Shown piece after piece: positions 42,299 through 51,224 of a DNA stretch of 64,000 bases. How positions within the stretch are numbered: the stretch's first letter is position 1; each line of letters starts with the position of its first letter. A program made the translations under genes and the position numbers. This DNA comes from Pararhodobacter sp. (GTDB lineage: Bacteria > Pseudomonadota > Alphaproteobacteria > Rhodobacterales > Rhodobacteraceae). The notes beneath the pieces were generated by a model, which ran no database searches, was not told the DNA's origin, and saw only the letters and a list, made by a program, of their open reading frames with translations. The stretch is taken from NCBI GenBank assembly GCA_020832545.1, contig JAFIEK010000001.1, positions 62,001-126,000 of the forward strand, read 5' to 3'.

Positions 42299-42922
42299 AT
42301 GAGCGACCTGAGCAACCCCAGCATCATCCGTATTGCCCGCGCAAGCGGCGAAGAGGCGCTGGCCGATCCGGTCAATCTGGCTGAGCGGGTGCGAGAATTG
42401 CGCAAGGAGCGCGGCTGGACGCTGGAACGCGCGGCACAGGCCGCGGGCGTGGCACGTTCTACCCTGTCCAAGATCGAAAACGGGCAGATGTCACCGACCT
42501 ATGAGGCGCTCAAGAAGCTGGCGGTCGGGCTGGGCATCTCGGTCCCGCAACTCTTCACCCCGCCCAAGGGGGGCGCGCCTGCAGGACGCCTGACCACCAC
42601 CCGCGCGGGTGAGGGCGAGGGTCATGTCACCACCACCTATGAGCATGAGTTGCTGGCGGGCGGGCTGATGCGAAAGGCCATGCTGCCGTACCGCGCCCGT
42701 ATCCGCGCCCGCCGGTTTGAGGAGTTCGACGGCTGGGTGCGTCACGACGGTGAGGAATTTCTCTATGTTCTGACAGGGGTTATCCGGCTCTACACCGAGT
42801 TCTACGCGCCCATCGAGATGAAGCGCGGCGACAGCGCCTATTATGACGCCTCGATGGGCCACAACGTGGTCAGCCTTTCGCCCGAGGATGCGACGATCCT
42901 GTGGGTGACGTCGCTGGGGTGA
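42299..42922 (+). CDS. XRE-family regulator with cupin sensor domain
   Basis: 207 residues. The HTH is ERVRELRKERGWTLERAAQA, then AGVARSTLSKIENGQMSP (residues 28-66). The C-terminal cupin 2 domain shows WVRHDGEEFLYVLTGVIRLY and MKRGDSAYYDASMGHNVV with metal-binding-like His/Glu positions. This architecture controls catabolic and polyamine genes. It diverges from the acyl-CoA ligase operon (134 bases), its probable target. Confidence 0.92.
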   Translation: MSDLSNPSIIRIARASGEEALADPVNLAERVRELRKERGWTLERAAQAAGVARSTLSKIENGQMSPTYEALKKLAVGLGISVPQLFTPPKGGAPAGRLTTTRAGEGEGHVTTTYEHELLAGGLMRKAMLPYRARIRARRFEEFDGWVRHDGEEFLYVLTGVIRLYTEFYAPIEMKRGDSAYYDASMGHNVVSLSPEDATILWVTSLG

Positions 42923-43018
42923 GCGATCCGGTATGCGACAGGCCCGCGGGAAAGCGCCTTCGATCGCGCATGGAACGCGGCTTCTCAACCCGTGTTTTTG
43001 ACCGGGGGCGCGAAAACT

Positions 43019-44842
43019 CTACTCCTGATACCACCAGACTTCAGGCATGAAGCCTGTCCAGTCGCCATAAACCGGCAATCTTTCCGGAAAGTGCAACCCG
43101 CGCGCCACGGCCAGCCGCGCCTCGGGCGCATACCAGAACGGGATCGCATAGCGCCCGGCCATCAACACACGGTCCAGCGCGCGCGTGGCTGCAACGAAGA
43201 CATCAGCATCGTCGGTTTCCAGCAGCGTGGCGATCATCGCCTCGGCGGCGGGCGAATCTACGCCGGGCAGATTGCGCGAACCCGGCATCTCCACCCCGTC
43301 CGAACCCCAGTAGAGGATCTGCTCGTTGCCGGGGCTGAGCGACATGAGGCGCACGAAATGGGTCATGTCGAAATCATAGGCGTTGGTGCGTTCGACATAT
43401 TGCGACGGATCGATCAGCGCCAGTCGCGCGCGGATCCCCAGCGCCTCAAGCGCGCGGATATAGGTATTGGCGATTGCCATGATCTCGCCGGCCCCCTGAC
43501 GCAACAGAATCTCGAAGTCAAACGCCTGACCCTGCCCGTTGCGCAAGATACCCGCGGCATCAGGCTCCCAGCCCGCATCTGCCAGCAGCCGGGTGGCAGC
43601 TCGCAGATTGCGCCGGTTGGCCGCACCGTCGCTGACCGGCAGGGCGTAGCCCTCCAACGCGCCGGGGGGCAGCTCGGCGGCAAAGGGTTCCAGCAACTCA
43701 AGCACCCGCCCCTCGGCGGGCCCGGGCTGCATGCCCAGAACGGAATTGCCGAAATAAGACGGTATCCGCGGCTCATGCCCGCCGTTGATCAACCCGTTAA
43801 TGCGCTCAAAGTCAAAGGCCAGGATCAGCGCCTCACGCACCCGCCAGTCGGCAAACAAGGTGCGCCGGGTGTTGAACACAAAACCGTTCATCCCCGAGGG
43901 CCGCTGATGCGGGATCTCCTCCCGCCGCACCCGACCGTCGCGTATGGCGGGAAAATCGTAGCTGTCTGCCCAGCGCGCCGCATTTGATTCGCGCCAGACC
44001 GAGACCGCGCCGGATTTGAACGCCTCGAACGCCACCGCGCTGTCGCCGAAAAACTCGTATCGGATTTCCTCAAAATTATGCTGGCCCGCGTAAAATGGCA
44101 GATCGCGCGCCCACCAGTCCGGGTTGCGGCGAAAGCTGACAAAGCGCCCGGGTTCAAACCGGTCCACCACATAGGGCCCCGAACCGATGACCGGCACCAG
44201 CGAGCTTTGCGCGAACCGACGCCCGCCGGCGTCGGTATCGAATTGCGCGCGCTGCAGGATCGGGCGCAGCCCCAAAATCAGCGGCATCTCGCGATCGGGC
44301 TCGGTGAAGGTGAAGCGGATTGAGCGCGGGCCGGTGACCTCGGTCGAGGCGATCTTGGTCCAGGCGCCGCGGTAACGGGCGTGGCCCTCGGTTCCCAGTG
44401 TCTCGAACGACCAGAGCACATCTTCTACCGTGACCGGTGCGCCGTCTGAGAACCGCGCCTCCTCTCGCAAGGTGAATTCAACGAACGAGCGCGAATCATC
44501 GCTCTCCACCGTTTCGGCCAGAACGCCGTAAAGCGTGAAGGGTTCATCATAGCTGCGCCCCATCAAACTTTCGACGCTCAGCAGATTCACCCCCCAGGGG
44601 GCGGTGCCGACCAGAATGAAGGGATTGAGCGAATCAAAGCTGCCGGTCTCGGCGAATGTGATTCGCCCGCCCGGCGGCGCATCAGGGTTAGCATGGGGCA
44701 GGGACACGAAATCTGGTAGAAGTGCCGGCTCACCATACATAGCTATGCCATGGGCGGGCTGGGCAAGTGCTGCGCCGACACCGCAGGAAAACCCCAGCAA
44801 CAGGGCGGCGATCCGCTGTACATGGCGTGGCGCGAAGGGCAT
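43019..44842 (-). CDS. ABC transporter periplasmic substrate-binding protein, YejA-like
   Basis: 607 residues from MPFAPRHVQRIAALLLGFSC, with a signal peptide ending near ALAQP. It is an SBP family 5 protein (oligopeptide/opine type): GRITFAETGSFDSLNPFILV at residue about 60, ARFSDGAPVTVEDVLWSFET, the FNTRRTLFADWRVREALILA segment and the terminal FMPEVWWYQE, which I associate with YejA. It likely binds peptides or microcin-like compounds; no permease genes are adjacent in this window. A start ten codons upstream (44872) is possible but its site is too close. Confidence 0.88.
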   Translation of the reverse strand: MPFAPRHVQRIAALLLGFSCGVGAALAQPAHGIAMYGEPALLPDFVSLPHANPDAPPGGRITFAETGSFDSLNPFILVGTAPWGVNLLSVESLMGRSYDEPFTLYGVLAETVESDDSRSFVEFTLREEARFSDGAPVTVEDVLWSFETLGTEGHARYRGAWTKIASTEVTGPRSIRFTFTEPDREMPLILGLRPILQRAQFDTDAGGRRFAQSSLVPVIGSGPYVVDRFEPGRFVSFRRNPDWWARDLPFYAGQHNFEEIRYEFFGDSAVAFEAFKSGAVSVWRESNAARWADSYDFPAIRDGRVRREEIPHQRPSGMNGFVFNTRRTLFADWRVREALILAFDFERINGLINGGHEPRIPSYFGNSVLGMQPGPAEGRVLELLEPFAAELPPGALEGYALPVSDGAANRRNLRAATRLLADAGWEPDAAGILRNGQGQAFDFEILLRQGAGEIMAIANTYIRALEALGIRARLALIDPSQYVERTNAYDFDMTHFVRLMSLSPGNEQILYWGSDGVEMPGSRNLPGVDSPAAEAMIATLLETDDADVFVAATRALDRVLMAGRYAIPFWYAPEARLAVARGLHFPERLPVYGDWTGFMPEVWWYQE

Positions 44843-44918
44843 GGCTGTTGTCTTTCCCGGTCTGAGCAGCATTCCCCCCGGTGCTAACCGGTCAATGCTG
44901 CTTTTTCAAACTTTTAGC

Positions 44919-44947
44919 TTGGAACGTTCACAAGGATTGGCTATAAA
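44919..44947 (+). promoter_or_regulatory. Promoter of the candidate small RNA
   Basis: TTGGAA (44919-44924) and TATAAA (44942-44947) are spaced by exactly 17 bases, a near-consensus sigma-70 promoter pointing right, with no coding sequence directly downstream until 45112. Confidence 0.75.
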
Positions 44948-44953
44948 GTAAGG

Positions 44954-45028
44954 ACTGCTCGATAGGTTTCTTGCCTGTATGAAACCTGCCTCAACGACTG
45001 ACGCCCGCCTTGTGCGGGCGTTTTTTTT
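44954..45028 (+). ncRNA. Candidate small RNA of about 75 nt
   Basis: Downstream of a strong promoter come a perfect 7-bp hairpin AGGTTTC/GAAACCT (44964-44987, 10-base loop), a short unpaired stretch, and a rho-independent terminator CGCCCGC-CTTGT-GCGGGCG (45002-45020) followed by eight T. No open frame with a ribosome-binding site is present. This is the standard layout of a free-standing bacterial sRNA; family not recognised. Confidence 0.78.
45002..45028 (+). terminator. Rho-independent terminator of the candidate small RNA
   Basis: A 7-bp perfect GC stem with a 5-base loop and a run of eight T. It ends the transcript 84 bases before the hydroxybutyrate dehydrogenase ATG, so that gene needs its own promoter or read-through. 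Confidence 0.9.
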
Positions 45029-45111
45029 GCTCTCGTCCGGGCGTCAGGCAGGCTGGTCATTGCCGCGCGAACCCCTATGCTGCACCGCAACAGCATATCA
45101 GGGAGAATAGC

Positions 45112-45894
45112 ATGAACGCTCAGTTCCTGCGCGGCAAACGCGCCATCGTTACAGGTTCGAATTCAGGCATCGGGCTGGGGATCGCCGAAGCACTGGCCGG
45201 GGCCGGGGCCGAGGTGGTGATCAATTCCTTCACCGATTCGGCTGAAGATCACGCGCTGGCGGCCCGGCTCGCCGAAAGCCACGGGGTGGCTGTGCGCTAC
45301 ATTCAGGCCGACATGTCGCGCCCGGATCAGTGCCGCGGGCTGGTCGAACAGGCGGGCGGTTGCGATATTCTGGTCAACAATGCCGGCATCCAGCACGTCG
45401 CCCGGATCGAAGAGTTTCCAGCTGAGAAATGGGATGCGATCATCGCCATCAACCTCAGCTCTGCCTTCCATACCAGCGCCGCCGCATTGGCGGGAATGTA
45501 TGCCAAAGGCTGGGGCCGGGTGATCAACATCGCCTCGGCGCACGGGCTGACGGCCTCGCCCTACAAATCCGCCTATGTGGCGGCGAAACATGGGGTGGTG
45601 GGGCTAAGCAAGACCACCGCGCTGGAGGCCGCGGGCAAAGGCGTGACCTGCAATGCCATCTGCCCGGGCTATGTGCTGACCCCGATCGTGGAAAAACAGA
45701 TCCCCGACCAGATGAAAACCCACAACATGGACCGCGAGACGGTGATCAGGGAGGTCATGCTGTCGCGCCAGCCCTCGGGCGAGTTCGCCACCACCGGGCA
45801 GGTGGGCGGAACGGCAGTTTTCCTGTGTTCGGATGCCGCAGATCAGATCACCGGCACGACAATCAGCGTCGATGGCGGCTGGACGGCGATGTAA
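45112..45894 (+). CDS. bdhA: D-3-hydroxybutyrate dehydrogenase (SDR family)
   Basis: 260 residues. The NAD-binding motif TGSNSGIGLGIAEALAGAGA is at residues 13-32, NNAG in DILVNNAGIQHVARIEEFPA, the catalytic Ser in NIASAHGLTASP, and Tyr/Lys in YKSAYVAAKHG. The C-terminal part RQPSGEFATTGQVGGTAVFL and GTTISVDGGWTAM is typical of 3-hydroxybutyrate dehydrogenases, which convert hydroxybutyrate from PHB to acetoacetate. GGGAGAATAGC precedes the ATG. Confidence 0.9.
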   Translation: MNAQFLRGKRAIVTGSNSGIGLGIAEALAGAGAEVVINSFTDSAEDHALAARLAESHGVAVRYIQADMSRPDQCRGLVEQAGGCDILVNNAGIQHVARIEEFPAEKWDAIIAINLSSAFHTSAAALAGMYAKGWGRVINIASAHGLTASPYKSAYVAAKHGVVGLSKTTALEAAGKGVTCNAICPGYVLTPIVEKQIPDQMKTHNMDRETVIREVMLSRQPSGEFATTGQVGGTAVFLCSDAADQITGTTISVDGGWTAM

Positions 45895-45954
45895 AACGGG
45901 TTCCCCGTGCAGACATGGACGCGGCCCTGAAGCACCGCTGTAGCATGTCATTTT

Positions 45955-46020
45955 GTGTCCAGAAATATCCTGGGGGAGTCGCCCGGAACGGGCGGCGGGG
46001 GCAGCGCCCCCTCGCGCCGC
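45955..46020. repeat. Rhodobacterales-type intergenic GC element
   Basis: CAGAAATATCCTGGGGGAGT leads into two hairpins, CCCG-GAA-CGGG and GGGGGC-AGC-GCCCCC. I recognise the AATATCCTGGGGGAGT plus GGGGGCAGCGCCCCC layout as a recurrent intergenic element in genomes of this order. Only one copy is in this window. It lies between converging genes and may help end transcription. Confidence 0.45.
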
Positions 46021-46066
46021 GCAGCGGCAAAGCAAAAAGGCGTCTGCGCCAGCAGGCAATCTGGTC

Positions 46067-46744
46067 TCAGTGCGGCACGCGCCCACGGGTTTTCAGCTTG
46101 GTCGGGTCCGGGACCACCAGCCCGGCCGAGATCACCAGTTTCGCGGCCTCTTCAACCGACATCTCCAGCATGATCACATCTGTTTCCGGCACGAAGAGCA
46201 GAAAGCCCGAGGTGGGGTTGGGCGTGGTCGGCAGGAAGACCGAGATATGCTTGACCTCTGTACTGATATGCCCGGCCACTTCGCCGCGTGCGTCCGTTGA
46301 AACAAAGGCAATCGCCCAGAGGCCCGGGCGCGGGTATTGCAGCAGGCAGGCGCGGTTGAAGCTGGTCGAGGATTGCGCCAGCACAGTCTCGGCGATCTGT
46401 TTCAGCCCGTTATAGATCGAGCGCACCACCGGCATGCGCGCCACGATCACCTCGCCCCATTCGATCAAGCTGCGACCGAGAAACCCCTTGGCCAGCGCCC
46501 CCACCACCAGCGTGAACGCGATGAAGACAATCACCCCCAGGCCGGGAAAGCTGATATCAAGCAAGACATTCGGCAACAGGCTGCGGGGTATCAGCGGCAC
46601 CACCTTGCTGTCGATGAATTCCACCACCGAGACGATCAGCCAGATCGTCAGCACCGCCGGGGCGACAACCACCAGCCCCGTCAGGAACGAGTTGCGCAGA
46701 CTTGAAAACAACCCGCGTTTATGGGGACGGAGAGGCGTGGTCAT
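46067..46744 (-). CDS. DUF502-family membrane protein
   Basis: 225 residues with two membrane segments: LRNSFLTGLVVVAPAVLTIW then LIVSVV (about 15-40), and LGVIVFIAFTLVVGALAKGF. The following LIEWGEVIVARMPVVRSIYN, then GLKQIAETVL, is the DUF502 hallmark. Function is unknown. An 83-base gap separates it from psuG on the same strand. Confidence 0.88.
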   Translation of the reverse strand: MTTPLRPHKRGLFSSLRNSFLTGLVVVAPAVLTIWLIVSVVEFIDSKVVPLIPRSLLPNVLLDISFPGLGVIVFIAFTLVVGALAKGFLGRSLIEWGEVIVARMPVVRSIYNGLKQIAETVLAQSSTSFNRACLLQYPRPGLWAIAFVSTDARGEVAGHISTEVKHISVFLPTTPNPTSGFLLFVPETDVIMLEMSVEEAAKLVISAGLVVPDPTKLKTRGRVPH

Positions 46745-46827
46745 GAACGATCATCCAAAAGCCGCAACGGTTGGTCGCAAGCCATATGTAAAAGCCACCT
46801 GACAGGCATACAAGGGCGTTGCACGGA

Positions 46828-47754
46828 TCACACCGTGATCAGCGCACGCGCAATTGCGGCGGCGAGTCGGGCGTTGTTGTGCACCAACGCCACATTGGCG
46901 CTGAGTGAGCGCCCTTCGGTCAGCACAAACAGCCGATCAAGCAGGAAAGGCGTGACCGTCTTGGCACGGATCCCCTGTTCGCGCGCATCACCCAGCGCCT
47001 GTTCGATCACCGGCAACACCTCACGCAGGGGGATCTCGTCAGCCTCGGGGATCGGATTGGTGACAAGCTGGCCGCCCTTCAGCCCCAGCACCGCGCGCAT
47101 CCGGTGAGCGGCGGCGATCTCGGCGGCGCTGTCCATCCGCAACGGGGCCGTCAGCCCTGAATCGCGCGACCAGAAGGCGGGCAGGGCGGTCTGGCCGTAG
47201 GCGATAACCGGCACGCCCAGCGTTTCCAGCACTTCCAGCGTCTTGGGCAGATCAAGGATCGCCTTGGCCCCGGCGGCGACCACGGTCACCGGGGTTTGCG
47301 CCAGTTCCTGAAGATCGGCCGAGATATCAAAACTGTCACTCGCCCCCCGATGGACCCCGCCGATCCCGCCGGTAGCAAAGACGGCGATGCCTGCCAGATG
47401 CGCGCAGATCATCGTCGCGGCCACCGTGGTTGCGCCGGTGCGGCCCTGTGCCAGACAGACCGCCAGATCGGCGCGTGAAAGCTTCATCGCATCCGGTGTG
47501 CGGGCCAGTGCCTCCAGCTGGCCTGTGTCCAGCCCGATATGGATGGCGCCCGCCATCACCGCGATCGTGGCGGGCACCGCGCCCGCCGCGCGCACCGCAT
47601 CCTCGACCGAGCGGGCGGTTTCCAGATTCTGTGGCCATGGCATGCCATGGGTGATGATGGTGGATTCCAGCGCGACGATGGCCCGTCCTTCGTCCTGGGC
47701 GCGGGCAACCTCGGGCGAGAAGACAAGTGGCGGATGGTGTGGGGGACAGGTCAT
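46828..47754 (-). CDS. psuG: Pseudouridine-5'-phosphate glycosidase
   Basis: 308 residues. It cleaves pseudouridine 5'-phosphate to uracil and ribose 5-phosphate. Visible family blocks are VALESTIITHGMPWPQNLET (catalytic Glu in LESTII), ATTVAATMICAHLAGIAVFA, TGGIGGVHRGASDSFDISAD, and VVAAGAKAILDLPKTLEVLE with the Schiff-base Lys. Begins 11 bases after psuK stop. The start MTCPPHHPPL is preceded only by a weak site. Together with psuK this is a complete pseudouridine salvage route. Confidence 0.93.
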   Translation of the reverse strand: MTCPPHHPPLVFSPEVARAQDEGRAIVALESTIITHGMPWPQNLETARSVEDAVRAAGAVPATIAVMAGAIHIGLDTGQLEALARTPDAMKLSRADLAVCLAQGRTGATTVAATMICAHLAGIAVFATGGIGGVHRGASDSFDISADLQELAQTPVTVVAAGAKAILDLPKTLEVLETLGVPVIAYGQTALPAFWSRDSGLTAPLRMDSAAEIAAAHRMRAVLGLKGGQLVTNPIPEADEIPLREVLPVIEQALGDAREQGIRAKTVTPFLLDRLFVLTEGRSLSANVALVHNNARLAAAIARALITV

Positions 47755-47765
47755 GGGCGTGATCC

Positions 47766-48656
47766 TCAGTCGTGAATTGCGCCAGCGACATGGGCTGCGG
47801 CGGCCTCTTGCGCGCGGGCCAGCGCCTCGGCGGGGCTGGTTCCCTGTGCTTCGGCTACCATATGCACCGCCATGAACGTATCGCCCGCCCCGGTGACGCG
47901 CGCAACATCCACGCGGTGGGCTGCGCGCGTCAGCGGCACGTCGCCCGCACGCGCGTCGGTGGCATCGCGCGGTCCGTCGGTGACCAGCACCCGCGTCGCC
48001 CCCGCTGCAATCAACCCCAGCGCCGCCGATCGGCTGTCGCTGAAGCGGGCGTTGCACAGGATCCCGGCCTCTTCAAGATTGACATAAAGCGTGGCGCGCG
48101 GATGGTGCATCAGCGGGCGCAGGCGTTCGGCCTTGCCGGGGCTGGCAGGCGCCACCAACAAATCGGCGCTGGCAAAGAGCGGCGAGCGGGCGATATCGGC
48201 CAAGAGGCTGGTGGTCAGGTTGCCGTCCAGCACGATCCGCCCCGCATAGGGCGCGTCGGTTGAGCCCAGCCTTCCGTCGGCCAGTGGTGCCAGAATGGCA
48301 TCGCCCGCAGCCTCCAGCGAATGGGCATCGGCGATGGCGGCGATCAGGCCGCTGGCATCCTCGATCGCCATGTAGCGGTCAGTCGGCAGGGTTTCGCTGC
48401 GACACAGAAAGCGGGTGATCATGCCCATGGCACGGGCGCGTTCCAGCAGCTCATCGCCTTCAAGGTCACGCCCGATCACGCTCAGAAGGGCAGGGCGCTG
48501 GCCCATCCGTACCAGTGTCATGGCGATGTTCATCGCCACACCACCGGGCAGCCGGGTGATCTTGCCCGGCTTGTCCGCACCGATCCGCATCGTGCCCCCG
48601 GCCCGTCCGATCATGTCCCACAGGACGGAGCCGATGCACAGGAAATCAGGCTGCAT
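47766..48656 (-). CDS. psuK: PfkB-family carbohydrate kinase, pseudouridine kinase
   Basis: 296 residues. PfkB signatures are present: the N-terminal GGVAMNIAMTLVRMGQRPAL and the C-terminal ARVTGAGDTFMAVHMV, whose Asp is the catalytic base. The neighbour psuG shows that pseudouridine is the substrate. Kinase comes first, then the glycosidase, with 11 bases between. It follows a methyltransferase gene by 9 bases, so the three may be one operon. Confidence 0.9.
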   Translation of the reverse strand: MQPDFLCIGSVLWDMIGRAGGTMRIGADKPGKITRLPGGVAMNIAMTLVRMGQRPALLSVIGRDLEGDELLERARAMGMITRFLCRSETLPTDRYMAIEDASGLIAAIADAHSLEAAGDAILAPLADGRLGSTDAPYAGRIVLDGNLTTSLLADIARSPLFASADLLVAPASPGKAERLRPLMHHPRATLYVNLEEAGILCNARFSDSRSAALGLIAAGATRVLVTDGPRDATDARAGDVPLTRAAHRVDVARVTGAGDTFMAVHMVAEAQGTSPAEALARAQEAAAAHVAGAIHD

Positions 48657-48665
48657 GGTTTGGCA

Positions 48666-49298
48666 TCACGCCTTTCGGAAACACACAATCAGCGCACGGT
48701 CAGCGGCATGAGAAGGGTCACGCGCTCTGGCCTTGTCGCCATAGATCGGCACCTCGCGCAGATCAAGCCCGATGATGGCATCGCCCAGCGTCTGAAAGGC
48801 GGCGGCAAAGCCCTTCTGATCCCAGACACTGGCATTGACCGACAGCGCAAAACGCGCGCCGGGTGCGGCCACCGTCAGCAAGGGCGCCAGCCCCTCAGGG
48901 CCGACATGGCCATGGGTAAAGGTGCCGGAACTGACCAGCCCGCCATAGCGGGGCGTCAGATCAAGAGGGCGGGTGATATCGGCACGGTGAAGCTGGCGGT
49001 AAAGGCCCTTGGTGCGCGCGCGCGCCAGCATTTCGGCTGACAGATCGACCCCGTCGATATCGCCCGCATAGCCCAGCCCGCGCAGCGCCGCCGCCAGAAG
49101 CCCGGTGCCCGCACCGATATCAAGCACCGGCCCCGCGCCGCCCCCATCCATCCATGCCGCGGCCACCTGGGCGGGTAATAGGTAATCCATCCCTGCGGCG
49201 AAGTCGGCGTCATAGCTGTCGGCCCAACCGGCATAGAGTTGCAGACAGGCCTCGGGGCCGGACAGCGCATAGGCGCCCTTCAGATCATGTGTGCTCAT
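48666..49298 (-). CDS. Class I SAM-dependent methyltransferase
   Basis: 210 residues starting MSTHDLKGAYALSGPEACLQ. Motif I is PVLDIGAGTGLLAAALRGLG (about 62-81), motif II DIDGVDLSAEMLARARTKGL, and post II YGGLVSSGTFTHGHVGPEGL. The substrate is unknown; related proteins act on small molecules such as Williams-Beuren region methyltransferase 27-like. It lies directly upstream of psuK. An upstream ATG at 49367 is less likely. Confidence 0.88.
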   Translation of the reverse strand: MSTHDLKGAYALSGPEACLQLYAGWADSYDADFAAGMDYLLPAQVAAAWMDGGGAGPVLDIGAGTGLLAAALRGLGYAGDIDGVDLSAEMLARARTKGLYRQLHRADITRPLDLTPRYGGLVSSGTFTHGHVGPEGLAPLLTVAAPGARFALSVNASVWDQKGFAAAFQTLGDAIIGLDLREVPIYGDKARARDPSHAADRALIVCFRKA

Positions 49299-49388
49299 GG
49301 CCCTATCAGGCCATGCGGAGGGCCGAAAAGCAAGGGGGCGGGCGGGATCGAAAATGGTGCGCATCACCCGCCACCTTGCGTGGCCAGA

Positions 49389-51224
49389 CTAACGAAGTGC
49401 CGTCAACGCCTGCCGGGCAACCGGGCTGAAATCAGGATCATCAAGCGCAACCACCCGGTCAAGAAACCCGATCCACAGATCCAGCGAGTGCTGGTCGCGT
49501 TGCAGCCATGCCGGGCGGCCCATCATCGGCTGCATGAACGAGTCCATATTGAACAGGTAGTTATCCGGCTTTTCGCTGGCAAAGATGACCGGCGTGAAAA
49601 CGGCAACCACCCCGTCTACCGTATTGTGCTCCAGAAATGCCAGCGCCGCCCCGCCGCGTCCGAAATGAGGCGCCAGATAGTCCATGTCCAGCTCGGGGCT
49701 GGCAAGGGCTTTGCCCATCACCGCCGCTGCCGTTTCACGCACCGGGCTGTGATCCAACCCGCGCAGGGTGCCCGAGAACATCGCCACAGCGGTTGCAGGG
49801 TTCATCACCCAGCGCTCCAGATGCGGGTCGATCTGGTCGGCGACGGCCTCGACCACCAGATCCACATAGTCAGGCGTGCGCATCAGCGAGGTCAACAGGG
49901 TCAGCGGCAGTTCAGCCAGTTCAGGCGTGTCGCCTGCCCACAAGAGATCCATCGCGCGATCAACAAAATAGGCGGGGTCACGCTCAGCGATCCGGGCTGG
50001 CGTTTGCTGGAGCGACCGGGCGGCGGCATTGTGAACTGCCGGACTGACGCTGCCGCTTTCCAGAACGTCGAACACCGGGTCAAGCGCCGGTTGCAGTGGC
50101 AAATCCTCATGGCGCTGAAGAAACAGGATCTGGCGCTGGATACCGACGATGGCATGGGCGTCGCCCGGGCCTTGGGTGATCAGGGTGCTGTTGGCGCGCG
50201 TGAAAAGGCGCTGGTAGTCTGCGCGCGCTTCGCCTGAGGGGGCGTCGTTGGACAGATCGCGCACCATGGCCTCGAACGATGACATCACCTGACTGATCTC
50301 ACGCTCTTCCCCTTCGGCGCGTGCCGCGTCAAGCAGATGACCGGCCACCTGCGCGGCAGGCATCGGACCGGCGGCAAAGCGGCTGATCGTCTGATGGCGG
50401 GCAAAGCCGCGCCCGGTGTCCAGTTCCATGGCGAAATCAAGCGCGGCATCGGTGCCGATAGCAACCAGCACGTCCCGTGTCTGGTTGAACTGGCGCTCGG
50501 CATGCGCCCTGTGCTCCACGGCATAGGCCACTTTGTCGGCGTCATCCAGAAAGTCCAGAACCGGCAGATTTGCCAGAAAATGCCCGGTGGCAGCGGGATC
50601 ATGGTCGGTGTTGAAAACGGCTTCCTGCAGGTCGCTCTGGAGCGGTGTGTCAAGAGCATCCAACACCATGAGGTGGCTGGCGTGGTCCGGTGCGGCCTCG
50701 ACCAGCCCATGCAGGTCATGGCGCAGGGTGTCATGGTCAACACCGGACTCGCCCGCAACTCGCAACAGTGTGGCATAGGAGTCACCGCGCGCGAGGGACT
50801 GAGGATCAAGGATCATCTGCCGCAACATGTCGTTGGTTTCCGGCGCGCGCATGGTGGCGAGGACAGACAGGGCCCCGATGCGCAATTCATCGGTTGCCGC
50901 ATCGGTCATGTCCGGGGTTCCGCCATGTTCGGCAACAAAGCGAACAACCTCACGCGCGGGCAGCGCATCCACCCCCATCTCGGCCAAAGCCTGCAACGCC
51001 ATGCGCCGCCGCAGCGAGCGCTCATCGCCCAGATCCTCAGCATGTTCGAGCGCCGTTTTCCCGGCCTGCGTTGCATCAGGGTCATGTTCTGGCACAGGTT
51101 CTGCCGCCATGGCATCGGGGTCAGGCGGGGTTTGCGCCCCCGCCGGTGCGGTGAACGCCATCACGCAAAAGATCGCTGCAAGGCCCGTCAGATGCATTGA
51201 TCTGCGCAAAATTGTCTTGGTCAT
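49389..51224 (-). CDS. Secreted helical-repeat protein of unknown function
   Basis: 611 residues with a signal peptide (LTGLAAIFCVMAFTAPAGAQ, cleaved after AGA). The mature part is acidic and helical, with HEAT-like helical pairs such as RRMALQALAEMGVDALPARE and MLRQMILDPQSLARGDSYAT, and no membrane segment or enzymatic motif. It is probably a periplasmic scaffold. I do not recognise the family. It is monocistronic, with 309 bases upstream. Confidence 0.75.
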   Translation of the reverse strand: MTKTILRRSMHLTGLAAIFCVMAFTAPAGAQTPPDPDAMAAEPVPEHDPDATQAGKTALEHAEDLGDERSLRRRMALQALAEMGVDALPAREVVRFVAEHGGTPDMTDAATDELRIGALSVLATMRAPETNDMLRQMILDPQSLARGDSYATLLRVAGESGVDHDTLRHDLHGLVEAAPDHASHLMVLDALDTPLQSDLQEAVFNTDHDPAATGHFLANLPVLDFLDDADKVAYAVEHRAHAERQFNQTRDVLVAIGTDAALDFAMELDTGRGFARHQTISRFAAGPMPAAQVAGHLLDAARAEGEEREISQVMSSFEAMVRDLSNDAPSGEARADYQRLFTRANSTLITQGPGDAHAIVGIQRQILFLQRHEDLPLQPALDPVFDVLESGSVSPAVHNAAARSLQQTPARIAERDPAYFVDRAMDLLWAGDTPELAELPLTLLTSLMRTPDYVDLVVEAVADQIDPHLERWVMNPATAVAMFSGTLRGLDHSPVRETAAAVMGKALASPELDMDYLAPHFGRGGAALAFLEHNTVDGVVAVFTPVIFASEKPDNYLFNMDSFMQPMMGRPAWLQRDQHSLDLWIGFLDRVVALDDPDFSPVARQALTALR

